Positions 31,700-43,641 of a stretch of 64,000 bases of DNA are shown here, piece by piece. Numbering within the stretch: the first letter of the stretch is position 1; every line of letters starts with the position of its first letter. A program made the position numbers and the translations under genes. The stretch is from Eunapius fragilis (taxonomy: Eukaryota; Porifera; Demospongiae; Spongillida; Spongillidae). The DNA is taken from contig OY811988.1 in the NCBI GenBank assembly GCA_963681505.1, positions 5,193,607-5,257,606 on the forward strand. Reading direction: 5' to 3'. Below the pieces are notes generated by a model that was given only the letters and a program-made list of their open reading frames with translations, was not told where the DNA came from and ran no database searches.

Positions 31700-34280
31700 T
31701 GATTTGTGGTGCCCCTGCTACGTCCTGAATTTATTCAACTTCACATAAAAGATGACAAGCATTGCCTACAATGGCCATATATGCCACATTCTTGTATCTC
31801 TTGGTGTTGCCCCCCCAACTGTGATGAAACGTTGTCTCCAAACATTGATCCAAAAGTGAGTTTACAATTGCTTCAGTCCAGACGATATACTAGCATTACC
31901 ATCCTATCTGATCTACTAATAGCGGAAAATCTGTCTGGCATCCTTATTTAACACCTCATTGATGTCCATTGTGAGCTGTGAGCAGTAATCAATCCTCTAG
32001 CTAGTGACATTAAGGTTTAGCCTATATAAATTCAGCAGCATATCCAGGTATTGACTTCTTTTATATTGTGAGGTTTAAATCCTGTCTCTGTGCTTCAAGT
32101 AGAACGATTTCTTCTAACCATTCCAAACACACCATTTAGGATAGAACTGTTAGTTCAGAAATAACAGGAATGATGCTTAATTTGCTTCAAAAAAGAATGC
32201 TTTAACATGTTGTTGTCAGATGGAATGCAGCAAGCATTGTCTGAATGCGCCATAGGCAGTACAACGTCGTATTCTTTTAGAGTTCCAACGATACAATTCA
32301 CTAGTGCTTTCGTTCTTTTTGCTGTTTCTGAACCTTAATTTTTGGCTATCTCCCCTGGCAGTGCATGTTCAAATCTATACTATCCTATCACACCTAGTAC
32401 TTGGATGATGGGGCACCTGCTGGTCACAGGTCTAATGTTAGTAGGCTCCAACAGTGCACCAGGAGACTGGTCCAACTTTTCACCTTAAGATGGACATCAG
32501 AAAGTGAGAGGCATTTGGCCAATATGGTTTGGATCTATGCAGTTTGATTCTGTAGTTTTTTTTTCACCTTGCACAAACCACGCCTACTTCATTATCCACT
32601 TATATGTATGCTTGCCCTCCAGCTGTATGATCAGGACATTTGCAAGAGCTTCACATGATGAGCGTGTTGGAACTTGTGATGCTGCTTACATGTGTAAGCA
32701 TAGTTAAGCCAAGGTCTTGTATGGCTTGCATTCCATGCACCTGCAGCAGGTTACCTTCTTGCGCTGCTACTTAGACCTAGGTTCAACCTCTAATGCATAT
32801 CTGATCATCATGCTGTCACATGCAAGTGTGCCGGCAGTGTGGTAATAGCTTGAAGGATGTATTGGTTAAGACCTATAGCTGTGCTAATCTCAGTCTTCAG
32901 GTAGATGCAGAGAACATCTGAACAGCCATACCTGTTTTACAGATGTTCTTATCTCCATCCTGTATGTTAAGCAAATCTTCTGCCTTCGATCTGTGTGGGT
33001 CAAACTGATTCTTTCATAAGTGGAGTAGCAAATTCAACTAATGATCCACGATGTGAAGTGCTATGGAGGGTAGGGAAGCATCAGAAGTTCCAACACGTTC
33101 ATCATGCAAAGTTCCTGATCATACAGCTGGAGGGCAAACATACATATAAGTGGATAGTGAAGTAGGCATGGTTTGCACAAGATGATAAAAACTACAGAAT
33201 CCGACTGCACAGCACCAGGCTCTAGTAGGGCAAAATCAGTTGCACTGGCTGAGCTCAATCTCTACTTCGTGCAGTAACTGATAATGCCGTTCGCTCCAGG
33301 TGCATAGACAACCTGCACAGTATGTTGTAGTGCATTTTGTGTGTTCTTTATAACAATGAAGATACAAACACATATTCCCAGAGCTTTACCATGGGTATCT
33401 CCGTGCTATGGCACTCCACGGATTGTCTGCTCTCTGATGCAGGAGTGGAATAATTGATCATTTGGGCCTTTGTTCTTCACACTTAATTGTTCACAAAATT
33501 TAGGCTACATGCCATTATTGCTGATTACCTTTTACAGGTATCTGGATGATGGAATTCTGGCTGGAAGCAAGGCAGCAGTATTTAGTACTCTATCCCACTT
33601 GTTCACCAATGGGTATTTAACGTCTTTTATTTAGCTAAATCGGACCTCATCAATAAGTTCCCAATCTCTCACCTTCTTGAGGCTCCCATTTTTTTTTTCT
33701 CGTGCATGTGTGGCCTTTTTGCAAGTAGGCTCATTTGGCTTTGGCCGGAGTAATCATTCTCAATCTGATAGCAGTCACATAGATGCTAAGCAGTGTTTTG
33801 CACACATTGGCTTTCATATACGAATGTATGGGACTTGGCTCACCTTGCCATCATTTATGTGCTGCTTTATAACCTCTCTCTGCATTTGGGGTTATGGCAA
33901 CGTACGCAATCAGCACTCAGACATGGAGTTGATCTCTAATCATCTGGTGGGTATCTGAATTCAATTCTGGCTTGCCTGTCTGACACAGGGAGCCCATCCT
34001 CATCCAAAACGTTATTTATGACATTGTTTGACATCTCTCATCATTAGCTGGCAAGGCACAACATTTGTACTACATGCTGCTTCTTGGTTGTTGGTGATTC
34101 CATCCATCACCATCAGCCCTCCATGTTAACCCTAATGACTTCCGAGTACAGCAACCAGGAGGTGGCTTGGGTGGATGTGTCAAGAATATCTTTCTGTCAT
34201 CTATGCCCAGGTGACTTGGTCATCATTCCATTACATCCAGGTGTGAGGTTATGTGGACACATGTCATAACCACCTTCATT
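31700..34280 (+). pseudogene. decayed DIRS-like reverse transcriptase remains
   Basis: Two separate places read the reverse transcriptase active-site motif with DIRS-like context: YLDDGAPAGHRSNVSRLQQ at about 32399 and RYLDDGILAGSKAAVFSTL at about 33537. The latter is followed by a frame-shifted LSKSDLINKFPISHLLE-like stretch where DIRS elements have a Lys/Asn-Ser/Lys segment. Both are on the + strand and embedded in stops, so at least two decayed copies or a duplicated fragment are present. Frames at 31706-31951 and 34084-34269 may belong to the same remains but show no motif. Confidence 0.5.
32520..33225. repeat. inverted repeat within the DIRS-like remains
   Basis: Bases about 32530-32690 and 33070-33215 are inverted, diverged copies (GCCCTCCAGCTGTATGATCA versus TGATCATACAGCTGGAGGGC, plus CACTTATATGTATG and its complement). 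It indicates two copies of the same retroelement segment in opposite orientation. Confidence 0.75.
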
Positions 34281-34346
34281 TGAGTGCTGTCAGAATTGGA
34301 ATTGTCTGTGGTTTACCCCTCCTGTTGATTATGTCTTCACCAATTG

Positions 34347-34375
34347 ACTTGGAATTGAATTCCAAGTCAAGCTGA
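34347..34375. repeat. short palindrome
   Basis: GACTTGGAATTGAATTCCAA followed by GTC reads the same on both strands except at the centre. It is of unknown significance. Confidence 0.6.
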
Positions 34376-34649
34376 GTCTAGGCAGCTTGCAGCCAATGAT
34401 GCAAACTAATGCCTGTGTGGAAAAAATCATGATAATCACAACTTAGCATGTAGCTATTACATTACTATTAGTTGCCATACTGTGATAAGTTCCACTTGCT
34501 GGAGTTGTACTGTTTTGTGTGACAGAGGCTGTGGAAACATGCCAATTATTGCCCCACGTTTGGGTCTTCACCTCATAAGTCCAGGTCGTCATTAGTCAAA
34601 GATGGAAGACTAAATGTCAATCCTTTCGGCTTTGTTTCCTCAGATACTG

Positions 34650-36390
34650 CATGTTGCAACTTCTTTGCCTTGATATGAAACTTAATAACTTAAATGTTTA
34701 ATCAACATGAATAATTTATGTTCAATAATTGGTGGTCTCATATCTTAGCCATAACAATGCAGATACTGGTGTAATCATCATCAAATTGAAGCTCATTCTC
34801 AAAAAGAGGTGATGTGCTAGGTGATATTTCAGTTTTTTTTTGTTGCCAAAATTGTAGCCACAATGTTTTTTTATCTGAAAGAAGAATTTTGATTTTTAGT
34901 AACCACGTGCAGATAAACCTGTTAGCACCGTTATCTTCTGCACAAGTTGTTTTTGTTATAATCTAAAGTAAGTGGTGTTTACATACCTAGGGATTTGACC
35001 ACACAAGGGGGATTTGACCTCGACCTCATAAAATCAATTTTATTCATAAACCAATGTGCATGCTAGTTGGCAAGAAATGGCAGGACAAACGTATTATTGT
35101 GTTCTCACCCCCTCCCCTATTGGCGTGTCCTGCAGCTCAGAACTTGTGATGACCTTGGTAGAATACAAAGGTTCTTTTCGTGGTATGTTTGCAACATCAT
35201 ACCAATACATTCAAACAAAACAAGAACAAGCATGCATGCATGCACTTTAAACAGAATAAACAGAATACCAAACTACTAATACAATAAAACTATTGCTCTA
35301 TAACGGCACAGTTAACATGGGTATACCTACAAAGGCTAACACCTTGAATAGCAGGAACGAAACTGTAGGTCATTAAAGGTATCAAACATGTAACAGTTCT
35401 GGATCAAGGAGGGCGTCATGGGAGTCAATTGACCAGTTACTAGGTGGGGCATTTGTGTTAATAAATGTCAAATCCCTATATCGGCCTGAATACGGTGGGG
35501 GGGGGGGGGAGTTGCGCACTTGCCATTCATTGGCGACACCTGTTAATTAATAGAGCTAGCATGAACGCAAAGCTAGCATGAGTGCAAACCACTTTGTTTG
35601 AATTTGCATTTCAGCCATGCCAAGTGCACCATAAATACTGCTAAACACTGCTTCCTTCGAGTTGCACCAGCAGTACATCCATCTCACCTGCTGCACTAAG
35701 GCAGTACTGTAGCCAGAGATGGATGTACTGCAATAATCTTTGCTGGTACAACTCGAAGGTAGTAGTATATATATGATGGAAAAATTTTTTACTCAGCATG
35801 TCTGAAACGTAAATCCAAACAAATCTTGCTGGCTCTAACCAAGGAGCGTGTCAATAATATGTGCTGAGAGTTTCGATAGCTGTCAGTGTTTCGATAGCCT
35901 GCACAGCTCAACTTGTGAGCACCATTTTTTTTTCCTGCTCAAGTTGTTTGGCCCTAATCTAAAATAAGTATCTGGGGAGAGGTATTACGTTACCACATAT
36001 CACAGCTGGTGCCCAGGGGTTACTGATAATCTAAAATTAGGTTTCAGAAGAACATTCAGACCACACATGGCTACAATATTGTTAAAAAACTGGACTATCA
36101 CCAGCACGTGACCTCTGTAACTATAACTGTGCTTTAAACAAGCACTATTTTTTAACACTTTCCCCACCCTGAAAGATGAATCATTTTTTAGTTTTGCTAA
36201 GAATGAGCTTCAATTAAACCAGTATCTGCATTGTTATGGCAAATGTATGAGCCCACCAAATAGAGAAACATCAATTATTCAGGTCATTGCATTTTGTAAA
36301 CCATTAAAGGTATGAAGTACAAAATAGGCATATTTTACACTCATCTCAAGGCAAATAAATATGCAAAGTTGCAACAGTATCTGAGATGCG
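34650..36390. mobile_element. 1.7-kb foldback element
   Basis: The outer arms are inverted and diverged. CCATAACAATGCAGATACTG (about 34748) is mirrored by CAGTATCTGCATTGTTATGG (about 36220), with TTGAAGCTCATTC and AGATACTG...GTTGCAACTT also mirrored. Internally GTTAGCACCGTTATCTTCTGCACAAGTTG-like sequence (about 34920) recurs in direct orientation near 35915, so the structure is composite. A poly-G run lies at about 35495-35509. Confidence 0.65.
35652..35762. repeat. hairpin inside the 1.7-kb foldback
   Basis: CCTTCGAGTTGCACCAGC, CAGTACATCCATCTC and CTGC...GCAGTACTG are mirrored by GAGATGGATGTACTG and GCTGGTACAACTCGAAGG. The arms are about 45 bp with a small loop. Confidence 0.8.
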
Positions 36391-38242
36391 ACATATAGTG
36401 GAATGACTACTTTACCCTAGCGAACTCCAACGTTAGAGACCATTCAGGCACGCAAATGCTAGTAACAGGCTTATTAGACTCTGTTATTTCTAAGCTGGCA
36501 GTGTGCATAGAAGTTTATACTATGGGATGCAAGAGAACCCAACATTGTTTTGATTGCTATATTTTTGCTTGTACAGCGCATTTATAGCTTACATGATATT
36601 GTATAATTCTGTCACTGTTTTTACAGTTTGATCTAGACCATCAAACCATTTTGCACAACATGAATGTGAGGGATATTTTGCACATGAGGTTTCACTTTTA
36701 CTACTCGTAGAGACATCCATGGCAAACATAAACAGCTAGACCTTTCCATAGGCGGCCCCAGCACTTACCGAGGGCACCAAAAGGGGGAGGGGCATTATCA
36801 ATTTTGCAAATCCTTGGTCACTTGTTAATCAGTATTTATACATGCATATTAGTGTTGGTAGCTGTTTTACTCTAGAAACACACAGCTATATGCTGTAACG
36901 TTATTGCAGTGTTATAGTCTAAGTTACTTATGGGGGTCACCATAACCTGGGAGGGGAGAGGGGGAGGGGCATGCCCCCCTGGGCCCCCTGCTGGGACCAC
37001 CCATGCTTTCTGGTGGACATAGACCTGCTGTTTTCATGATACAGCTTTCTCAATACTATCAGTTTATTTCTGGGTTTTCCTGACAGAGCTGCTACTTCTT
37101 TGAAGCCAGCCTACTTCTTTAAAAAATATCTGCTGTATTTCGGCTGTATTTGTATAGTATATGTGTATGCCTTGGGGGCTTGATGTCTGATGTGTCATGA
37201 AGTACTTGTCACTTTGGTATTTGCCCAATGTGTTATATGCCCATCTGACTCCTGAGGGCTTGCACTATTTGAATTGATTGGCACAGCTGCCATTCTTCAA
37301 AACTGTTTCTAGCTCAAGCTATGTAAGATCGAACGAAGAAGACTATGACAAAGGAGAAAAATTAGACCTGATAGACCATCCTATTCTTATTAAATATTCA
37401 ATGAGACTGCATACAGATCCTATACAATAAGTTAACTCGAGGTCATGATTTCCCCAAAAATGATGTAATTTGTTCTCTAAAAACATGCAGTGTTATAACA
37501 TTGAAAAATCTTTTTTGTGTTATCGTTTAGGAAGTTTTATCTGATTAGACAGTTGTCTTTGTAGATGTGAGTCACGTTTTTAATGACTTCATTATAATGC
37601 ATCAATCCTATCTACCACAGGTTCTGACATGTCCAATTGATATAACATAAAGCCATGTTGCAGTGCATACAAAAGCGGGCACAGGAAAGTGTACCTGTAC
37701 TTTGAATTCTGTCATAAAGGAGAAAAGAAATATGGGTTGGCGCTGTGCGTGGTGTAAGGAAAGATGCGGATTTGTAAGATGTGAAATAACCCTCCAGTGC
37801 GAGCGGCTGTCTTCTCTTTTTCCTTTTATTATAGGCTCAAAGTATGGGTACACCCACCACCTTCAATTGTGTAACTTTGAAATCATTACTTACCCTAATG
37901 GCAGATTTACCACATCTTACACCACTCATCTCACTGTTACATATTTATCAATACATGTTAATATGTGAATTTTATATAACAAACTATTAATTCAAAAGAG
38001 CCCTATCTTCTCTGATACACATGTACAAAACAGTGACTTACAGGCCTTACTTCACTGAACTGCTTACCTGTTGTTTGCAGACTGATGTGCTCAGACCCCA
38101 CAGTCTACTGATATCTAGTAACGAACTTGGGGGAATAAAGACTGCATCACTTTTGACATTACACTAACCTTAACCTCGCGGAAGGTTACTGTAAAACTGC
38201 AGAATCAAGTAAACAATGACTGTAAATGTTATGCATTTCAAT

Positions 38243-38262
38243 CCTCCCCCCCCCCCCCCCCC
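38243..38262. repeat. poly-C tract
   Basis: A run of about 17 C. Confidence 0.9.
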
Positions 38263-38341
38263 ATCCCGTTGCAAAGAGATACTTGGAGTACTGATGCTTG
38301 TAACACTTTTCTTCCTTAACTAAGTAGGAAGCCAGTGCAAT

Positions 38342-38945
38342 AATACCCCGCAAGTTCTGAGCTTCATTCATGTGCAACCAAAACCAAACCAAAGAGATAT
38401 CTTGCACACCTTGGTTTTTAGGTTAAGGATAGGGATTAGGGTAGGGGAATGATCCCCTAAATATAAAACTGAAGGACTAGACACCCGAATCCTAAATATA
38501 ACACTGAAGAAGAACTAGACACCTGACCATATGCTCACAACCAATCACAACAGACAGCGACAACATGCATACACACAGATAGGGATTGAAACGCAACAAC
38601 ATCAACACAACACAATACACAGATAGACATTGGCAGACGAATCACATAGTAACACAACCAGAGATTGATCTCCTCAACGGCTCACCACCATTGCAATGCA
38701 ACAGTAAACCCCCCATACCCAAACGTTAAATCAACAACACAGATCCTTGGGACCACACAAGTTATGAGCTTCATTCGTGTACAACCAAAATGAAACTGAA
38801 GAGCTGTCTTGCACACCTTGTTGTTAGGTTAGGATAGGGGAATGATACCCAAAACATGACACTGAAAAAGGACTAGAAACCAGACCATACACTACTAACC
38901 AATCACGCACAACAGGACAGAGACAACATGCAACATGCACTAACA
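38342..38945. repeat. pair of ~190-bp direct repeats
   Basis: Bases about 38350-38580 and 38770-38945 share GAGCTTCATTCATGTGCAACC / GAGCTTCATTCGTGTACAACC, CTTGCACACCTTG, TAGGGGAATGAT, GGACTAGA and CCAATCAC blocks in the same order. No coding is seen. Confidence 0.65.
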
Positions 38946-39005
38946 CTAATGATTTTAATATTGTCAGAATAACTGGCTCATATCATTTTCTTTGATATAT
39001 AAACA

Positions 39006-39238
39006 TGGGGTCAAGGCAGCGAAAAGGGACCTAGCGCATATTCCAGGAAGGAGCATTAAAGTCCATGCGTGCAATAAAAAGTACGCGTAATTAAAAATTC
39101 AGGCCCTGTAACTCCATGATGGACAGGCTAATATCCATTGCGTAAGAAAGAAGTTGTAGAGGACATAGGTGTCTCTTTGAATATGAAATAATTTGAAAAC
39201 CATGCGCTAGGTCCCTTTTTGCTGCCTCAACCCCATAT
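39006..39238. mobile_element. 230-bp foldback sharing ends with the 3.7-kb palindrome
   Basis: The left end GGGGTCAAGGCAGCGAAAAG followed by GGACCTAGCGCAT is mirrored by ATGCGC...TAGGTCC and CTTTTTGCTGCCTCAACCCC. The internal CAGCGAAAAGGGACCTA block also forms the ends of the 26956-30660 element, so this is probably a short member of the same family. Confidence 0.75.
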
Positions 39239-40936
39239 ATATCTGCCATTAAAGCTTGATTTATATAAACTTTTCCCTAATTTTTCTTGATTGCATTAGT
39301 CTTGACATGTGGTGCATGTGCATTGAATGCATAAATATTTGACAACAATATTTATTTAATTTTCCAAAATGACTGGTTGGGGGTATTTAAAGTCTGACTA
39401 CAGTTTATTGTTTGGGAACCATCTGACAATGAGAGTTTGTAAATCAAATTGCTCCCATGATGACACTTTCATTATAAGTTACATGCAGATTGTAAGCTGA
39501 TGTCACCATTAATATGCCATGGTTTTTGGTGAACTATAATACCAATTTTAGAGCGGAAGTGTTCAGTCTACTATATTGTAACATTTCACATCCATTGCTC
39601 TGTTTCGATTTCCAAATACTGGGAAAAGAGATTAGCATAAAAATGGTTGACTAAATACTTCGCCCCTATAAAATTGATACTGTTACCAGATTCAAAATCA
39701 AATCAGCATATAGATAAAAGTGCACTGACGTTCAGCCAAAACCATGGTGTAATATCCTATAATCAGTTTAGATATGCACAAATGATGAAACCTTATTTGT
39801 GGCCACGTATCATGTTGTCTTTTTATGATACAGCCCAAACACTTGGCCTTTGCACATGTAATCGATGTGTTGGGAGTATTAATGATATTTAAACGTGATG
39901 GGATAAAAAGGTAGCTCACATCTTAAGCTAGGCAAGCTCCTCTAAATTGTTATGTATTCCTCGTCGCTAGTGTTTCAATAACATGATAGTATATTGACAA
40001 TTTTGTGCAGGTTGTCAGCCTTTATAGTGATTACAGCAACCAAATAAGGTCCATTATCCATCTGATATAATGTGCGTGAATGTATGCAAATTGTTATTAG
40101 CTGATTAGTCTGTTAAGCAACTTATTGCAACATCCCAGCGTACCACTGTAATCGTTTACATATATTCCAAACAGTTCTGTACTGTAGGTGTTTTGTAAAA
40201 ATTTAACAATGCAAATAGAAGCAACAGTATATAGACACGCACTTGTTTTATGCAAGAGGATTTCCTTTTGTGTGAAATACAAACTTTTTCATAATACACA
40301 AATGTAAATAAATTGGTGGCAGCCTTAAATAACCCTGAGTAGATTAAATTCAATTTTTGATTCTTACAGCGCTGTGATGGCTTACCTAATAATGGTCTTT
40401 GTGGAAAAGGATGTAAAACAGATAAACTTTCTAAAATTACATCCATTAAAATGGAAACAACTGAATATATAGTACAGTGACTTTTCCTCTGTTCAGGTAA
40501 AAGGTTTCTTATGACCAACAAATTTTCAGTTGAATATGGACTAATAATGGTTAACTGGTAACTTGCAGCCCTAGTATTAATAGTGTTACTAATTTGAAAT
40601 GGGTGGTCATTTAATCTTGATTCATCTTGATTCAGTGGTTTAAAGTACTATTTTAAATTCTTGATCCCACGTATAAAAATTTACAAATGAACAGCAGAAT
40701 AATAAATAACAATATTTTGTGACTTATCCTTATCAATGATGGTATGTAGAAATTTACCTGGATCATGAATATCATTATGAAAACGTGAACTGCAACAAGT
40801 GAGACTCCCAACAAACGAACAGAGTAGATTGTGGTATAACTCAAACTTAAAGTTAAAAATGAATTCCTCCACATTAGTTGGACTCCACAAAATGTACGGT
40901 TTAGAGAAATAAAACACGAATAGTTCACCTCCGATT

Positions 40937-41268
40937 GGGCTATTCCACAATTTAGCCGTACACCCCTACAGATGACAATAAATGGTGTTCACGGGGGGTG
41001 TTCGTAAACATGAGATTGTCCAGGGGAGTTTTGGAAATATGTCCCGGTGGGTGGTGATATAAATACCTGTCCTGGGGGGTTTGCAGGTAAAACATACGCT
41101 TAGGTGTAATCAAATAAACGCTTGTCCAGGGTGTACTTTAAAGCCTGTCCTGGGTGGTGTAGAAAAAATGGACATCTGTCCACAGGTGATTTTACATATT
41201 GTCCCGGGGGGTTACGTTTGAAATTATTGTCATCTGTAGGGGTGTATGTTTAAATAATGGAATTGCCC
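40937..41268. mobile_element. 330-bp MITE with GGG(C)ATTCCA termini
   Basis: The left end GGGCTATTCCACAATTTA...CACCCCTACAGATGACAATAA is mirrored by TTATTGTCATCTGTAGGGGTG...TAATGGAATTGCCC. The interior has tandem-like phrases TGTCCAGGG, CCTGTCCTGGG and TGTCCCGG. It is the full-length partner of 27541-27835. Confidence 0.82.
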
Positions 41269-41764
41269 ATTGTTGTGTTCTCCTACTACTCCTCCTCCTT
41301 CCTTTAGTTTTGTACAAATTGCAATAGAATCAATTTCAAATGATGCCATTTGTACCAAAAGATGGATAATAATTCTGCATGTATCTTCACTGGTCAGCAG
41401 CGCGCATGGCGTTGAACTGATGATGCGCAAAATACTTTATCTTCATAACACACAGTTGGTTGTTACTATGACTATTGGCGCCAAATGTCCTTTTAAATGC
41501 TTAGTATAATCATGACATTGCATAAAATAAGTTAGGTATTCTGTGTGGGGTTGGGTTTTTGTTTAAATGAATCAGCTGTATACTAAGAGAATGCTGAAAA
41601 GAAGCAACGTTTGTATGCAATAGCTATGGTGCCTGTTGAGAAGTATGAGATTCAAACAGGCTATGTTATCAACTACTTAATCTACCTCACACTTGTCAAC
41701 CCTTATTAGTATTTTGTTCAGATGCACATTGTTATAATTAATATTTTTTTAAATGTAATAGAGA

Positions 41765-41975
41765 TGAAAGTAAAGAAAAACGTTCTCCAATGAGAAGATT
41801 GGTGGAATAAAGGAATCAGAGGCGTAAAAAGGATGGGAAAGAGGTTTTAGGGAATAAAAACCTATATTTAGCACGCGTAAATGTAAACAAAATATATGAT
41901 TTTGTTTATTTTTCCTTTCCTAAAACCTTGTTCCCTTTCTTTTTGCCTCCAATTCTTTTTGCCTTCAATTCCTAT
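41765..41975. mobile_element. foldback MITE, family F-like (copy 3)
   Basis: AGTAAAGAAAAACGTTCTCCAATGAGA at the left is mirrored by TCTCATTGGAGAATG...CTTTACTT at the right, and GGTTTTAGG is mirrored by CCTAAAACC. The ends resemble family F at 1512 and 7066. It lies less than 200 bp before the ligand-binding-domain exon. Confidence 0.7.
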
Positions 41976-42165
41976 ACTATCTCATTGGAGAATGTTTCCT
42001 TTACTTCTTCGTCTTACCCTATTTATGCTAACTCTATGAACCTAAGTGAAAAGAAATTATTACTTTTTAGCTGGCTGATAACCAACTATGGTAAATTAAT
42101 TTTTATAATTGTGTTTAATTGAAATTTTATACCCATTCAAGCTGTGCAGTTAGAAAATTCTCCAG

Positions 42166-43161
42166 ATGCAAAACGACTCCGTGCTAACACACCTAAGCAG
42201 TTATTATCCTATGATGAAATAGTGATCAATGACTGCATGGTTCCCAATGCAATGTACACTCCTGAAGTGAAAGGTGATTGTTCTGTCAACAAAGCCCGCG
42301 AACTGACGAATTGTGAGCAATCAGTACCTCCACCACTATCATCACTATCATCTCCACATGATCAAATTGTGTCACCACCACCAGCACCACCATTACCTCC
42401 ATCATCACCACCTTTGTTGCTAAGCCAGCTTCATAATCAAGGTGCTTTTCCAACAACTCAGTCTGAAGAGCTGTCAAGTGATGAAACGTATTTATCATTG
42501 GATACATCAATGGCTAGTGAATGCTTGAATTCACCAGCAAGAATACACAGTGCAGAATTATGTTCGTCTACGCTTTGTACCTTGTGCAGAACAATTGATG
42601 AGGTGTTATCAGAAGTGGACCAAGAAAATGTAAAGCATAATGGCGACATGCAGCAAGAGCAGGGAAAGTACTCAGCAAAGCCTTGCTTGTCTTCATTATC
42701 CAGTTCTGGAGGAGCTTGCAAGAATTGCAATGAGGATTGTGGAAGTGCGGAAGAGTACTTACTACCAGGGCATCCCATTGCATTACGACACATGGATAAA
42801 ATGTTTGGGTTGGAAGAAGAAGTAGTAGAACTTGAAAAGGCTGTGAAATGTATCCACAAGTGGGCTCTGAGTATCCCGTCATTTAAGAGCCTTTCCCCAG
42901 ACTGTCAGGCCAAGCTTCTTCAATCCAGTTGGTGCGAGCTGTGTGTTTTAAAGTTTGCTGCTATGCAAACTTTCCAGGATCAGGACGAAACAACCTTTGT
43001 CTTCAGCAGTGGTTGCTCGTATTCCAAGCAGCAGGTTGCAGATCAGAAGAGCAAGCAGGTCCTCTGTGATGTAAAGCACCATGTGTCATACTGGATTGAC
43101 CAAATGAACATTGACAGAACTGAACTTAGTCACTTAATGACTCTTCTTCTCTTTAACCCAG
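42166..43161 (+). CDS. nuclear receptor exon: hinge and ligand-binding domain (helices 1-8)
   Basis: Residues 78-409 of the model. The basic start DAKRLRANTPKQ follows the zinc fingers, then comes an unusually long hinge (about 80-290) rich in Ser, Pro and acidic residues, including VSPPPAPPLPPSSPPLLLS and a CSSTLCTLCRTI segment. The ligand-binding domain begins around LEEEVVELEKAVKCIHKWAL. It shows the family signature across helices 3-5 (IPSFKSLSPDCQAKLL, then QSSWCELCVLKFAAM) with Trp at 310 and 333. The exon ends LLLFNP with donor G|GTACTC in phase 1; the LFNPDAKGL motif continued by the next exon is characteristic of RXR and HNF4 (NR2). The position of the helix-5 Arg that anchors ligand carboxylates in RXR/HNF4 is Met344 here. 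Confidence 0.93.
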
Positions 43162-43390
43162 GTACTCTAAAATTTAAATACCTTTTGGTTACGGGTTGGC
43201 ACTATTGTACTGAAGTGAGCACAAAATATATTAATTGTAGCACTAAAGTCCCATGCAGCTTCAGTTTTAAATTTTATTTTTAGTTCTTTATATGAAGGCC
43301 ACTCAAGCATTTATGGGAAAGTAATGGGATATACACATACACTGGCAGCTATTTTTTTGTGTAATGTATTAATTTTATATATTCATTTAG

Positions 43391-43641
43391 ATGCCAAAGG
43401 GCTGGATAGAGATGTCAGCACAAAGCCACTTCTGGCCGTGCAAGATAGAACTCTTATTTCCTTGAAATCGCACATCAAAACAGAACACACTTCAGCACCT
43501 GGGAGATTGTCTCAGTTACTGTTGCGCCTTGGTTCTATCACATTTATGGGTGTGGAGTTTAGGCAGCTGCTGACAGAGAAGCGACCTCTGTATGGCCAAA
43601 GGCTAAAGCTACTTGATAGCCTTGTGTGTAATAGTCATTAA
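43391..43641 (+). CDS. nuclear receptor terminal exon: helices 9-12
   Basis: The acceptor TTCATTTAG precedes 43391, and the split codon gives Asp of LFNPDAKGL. Helix 10 reads GRLSQLLLRLGSITFMGVE, matching the NR2 dimerisation helix pattern (RF..LLLRLP.L..I). The C-terminus RLKLLDSLVCNSH is where helix 12/AF-2 should be. The family pattern is two hydrophobics, any residue, Glu, two hydrophobics; the best fit here is LLDSLV (483-488), which lacks the Glu. The stop is TAA at 43639-43641. Joined to the other exons the coding length is 1479 bases, an exact multiple of three (492 aa). Confidence 0.92.

Larger units (their letters stand above)
25840..42165 (+). other. 16.3-kb intron 1 of the nuclear receptor gene
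   Basis: Splicing donor 25840 (GT) to acceptor 42164-42165 (AG) joins the two exons in frame (G|AT codon) and gives GMKRDDAKRLRANTPKQ, a plausible basic extension after the zinc fingers. A stronger-looking acceptor 16 bases upstream (42148-42149) would put a stop in frame. Parts not covered by separate entries (25860-26940, 30672-31300, 36400-38240 and 39240-40930) show no gene. A poly-C run lies at about 26130-26144. An unseen small exon inside cannot be excluded. Confidence 0.6.

Noticed and set aside
37663..37968. Cys-rich ORF (WRCAWCKERCGFVRCE) as a zinc-finger exon
   Set aside because: Only a short cluster of Cys with no family pattern, and no matching splice phases with the receptor exons.
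42128..42149. Splice acceptor AGCTGTGCAG at 42149 for the receptor exon
   Set aside because: Good-looking signal, but joining to the phase-1 donor at 25839 gives a stop within a few codons. The acceptor at 42165 restores the frame and gives a sensible basic extension. An unseen intermediate exon could still rescue it.
42286..42882. Minus-strand ORFs opposite the ligand-binding-domain exon
   Set aside because: Shadows of the real coding frame on the + strand.
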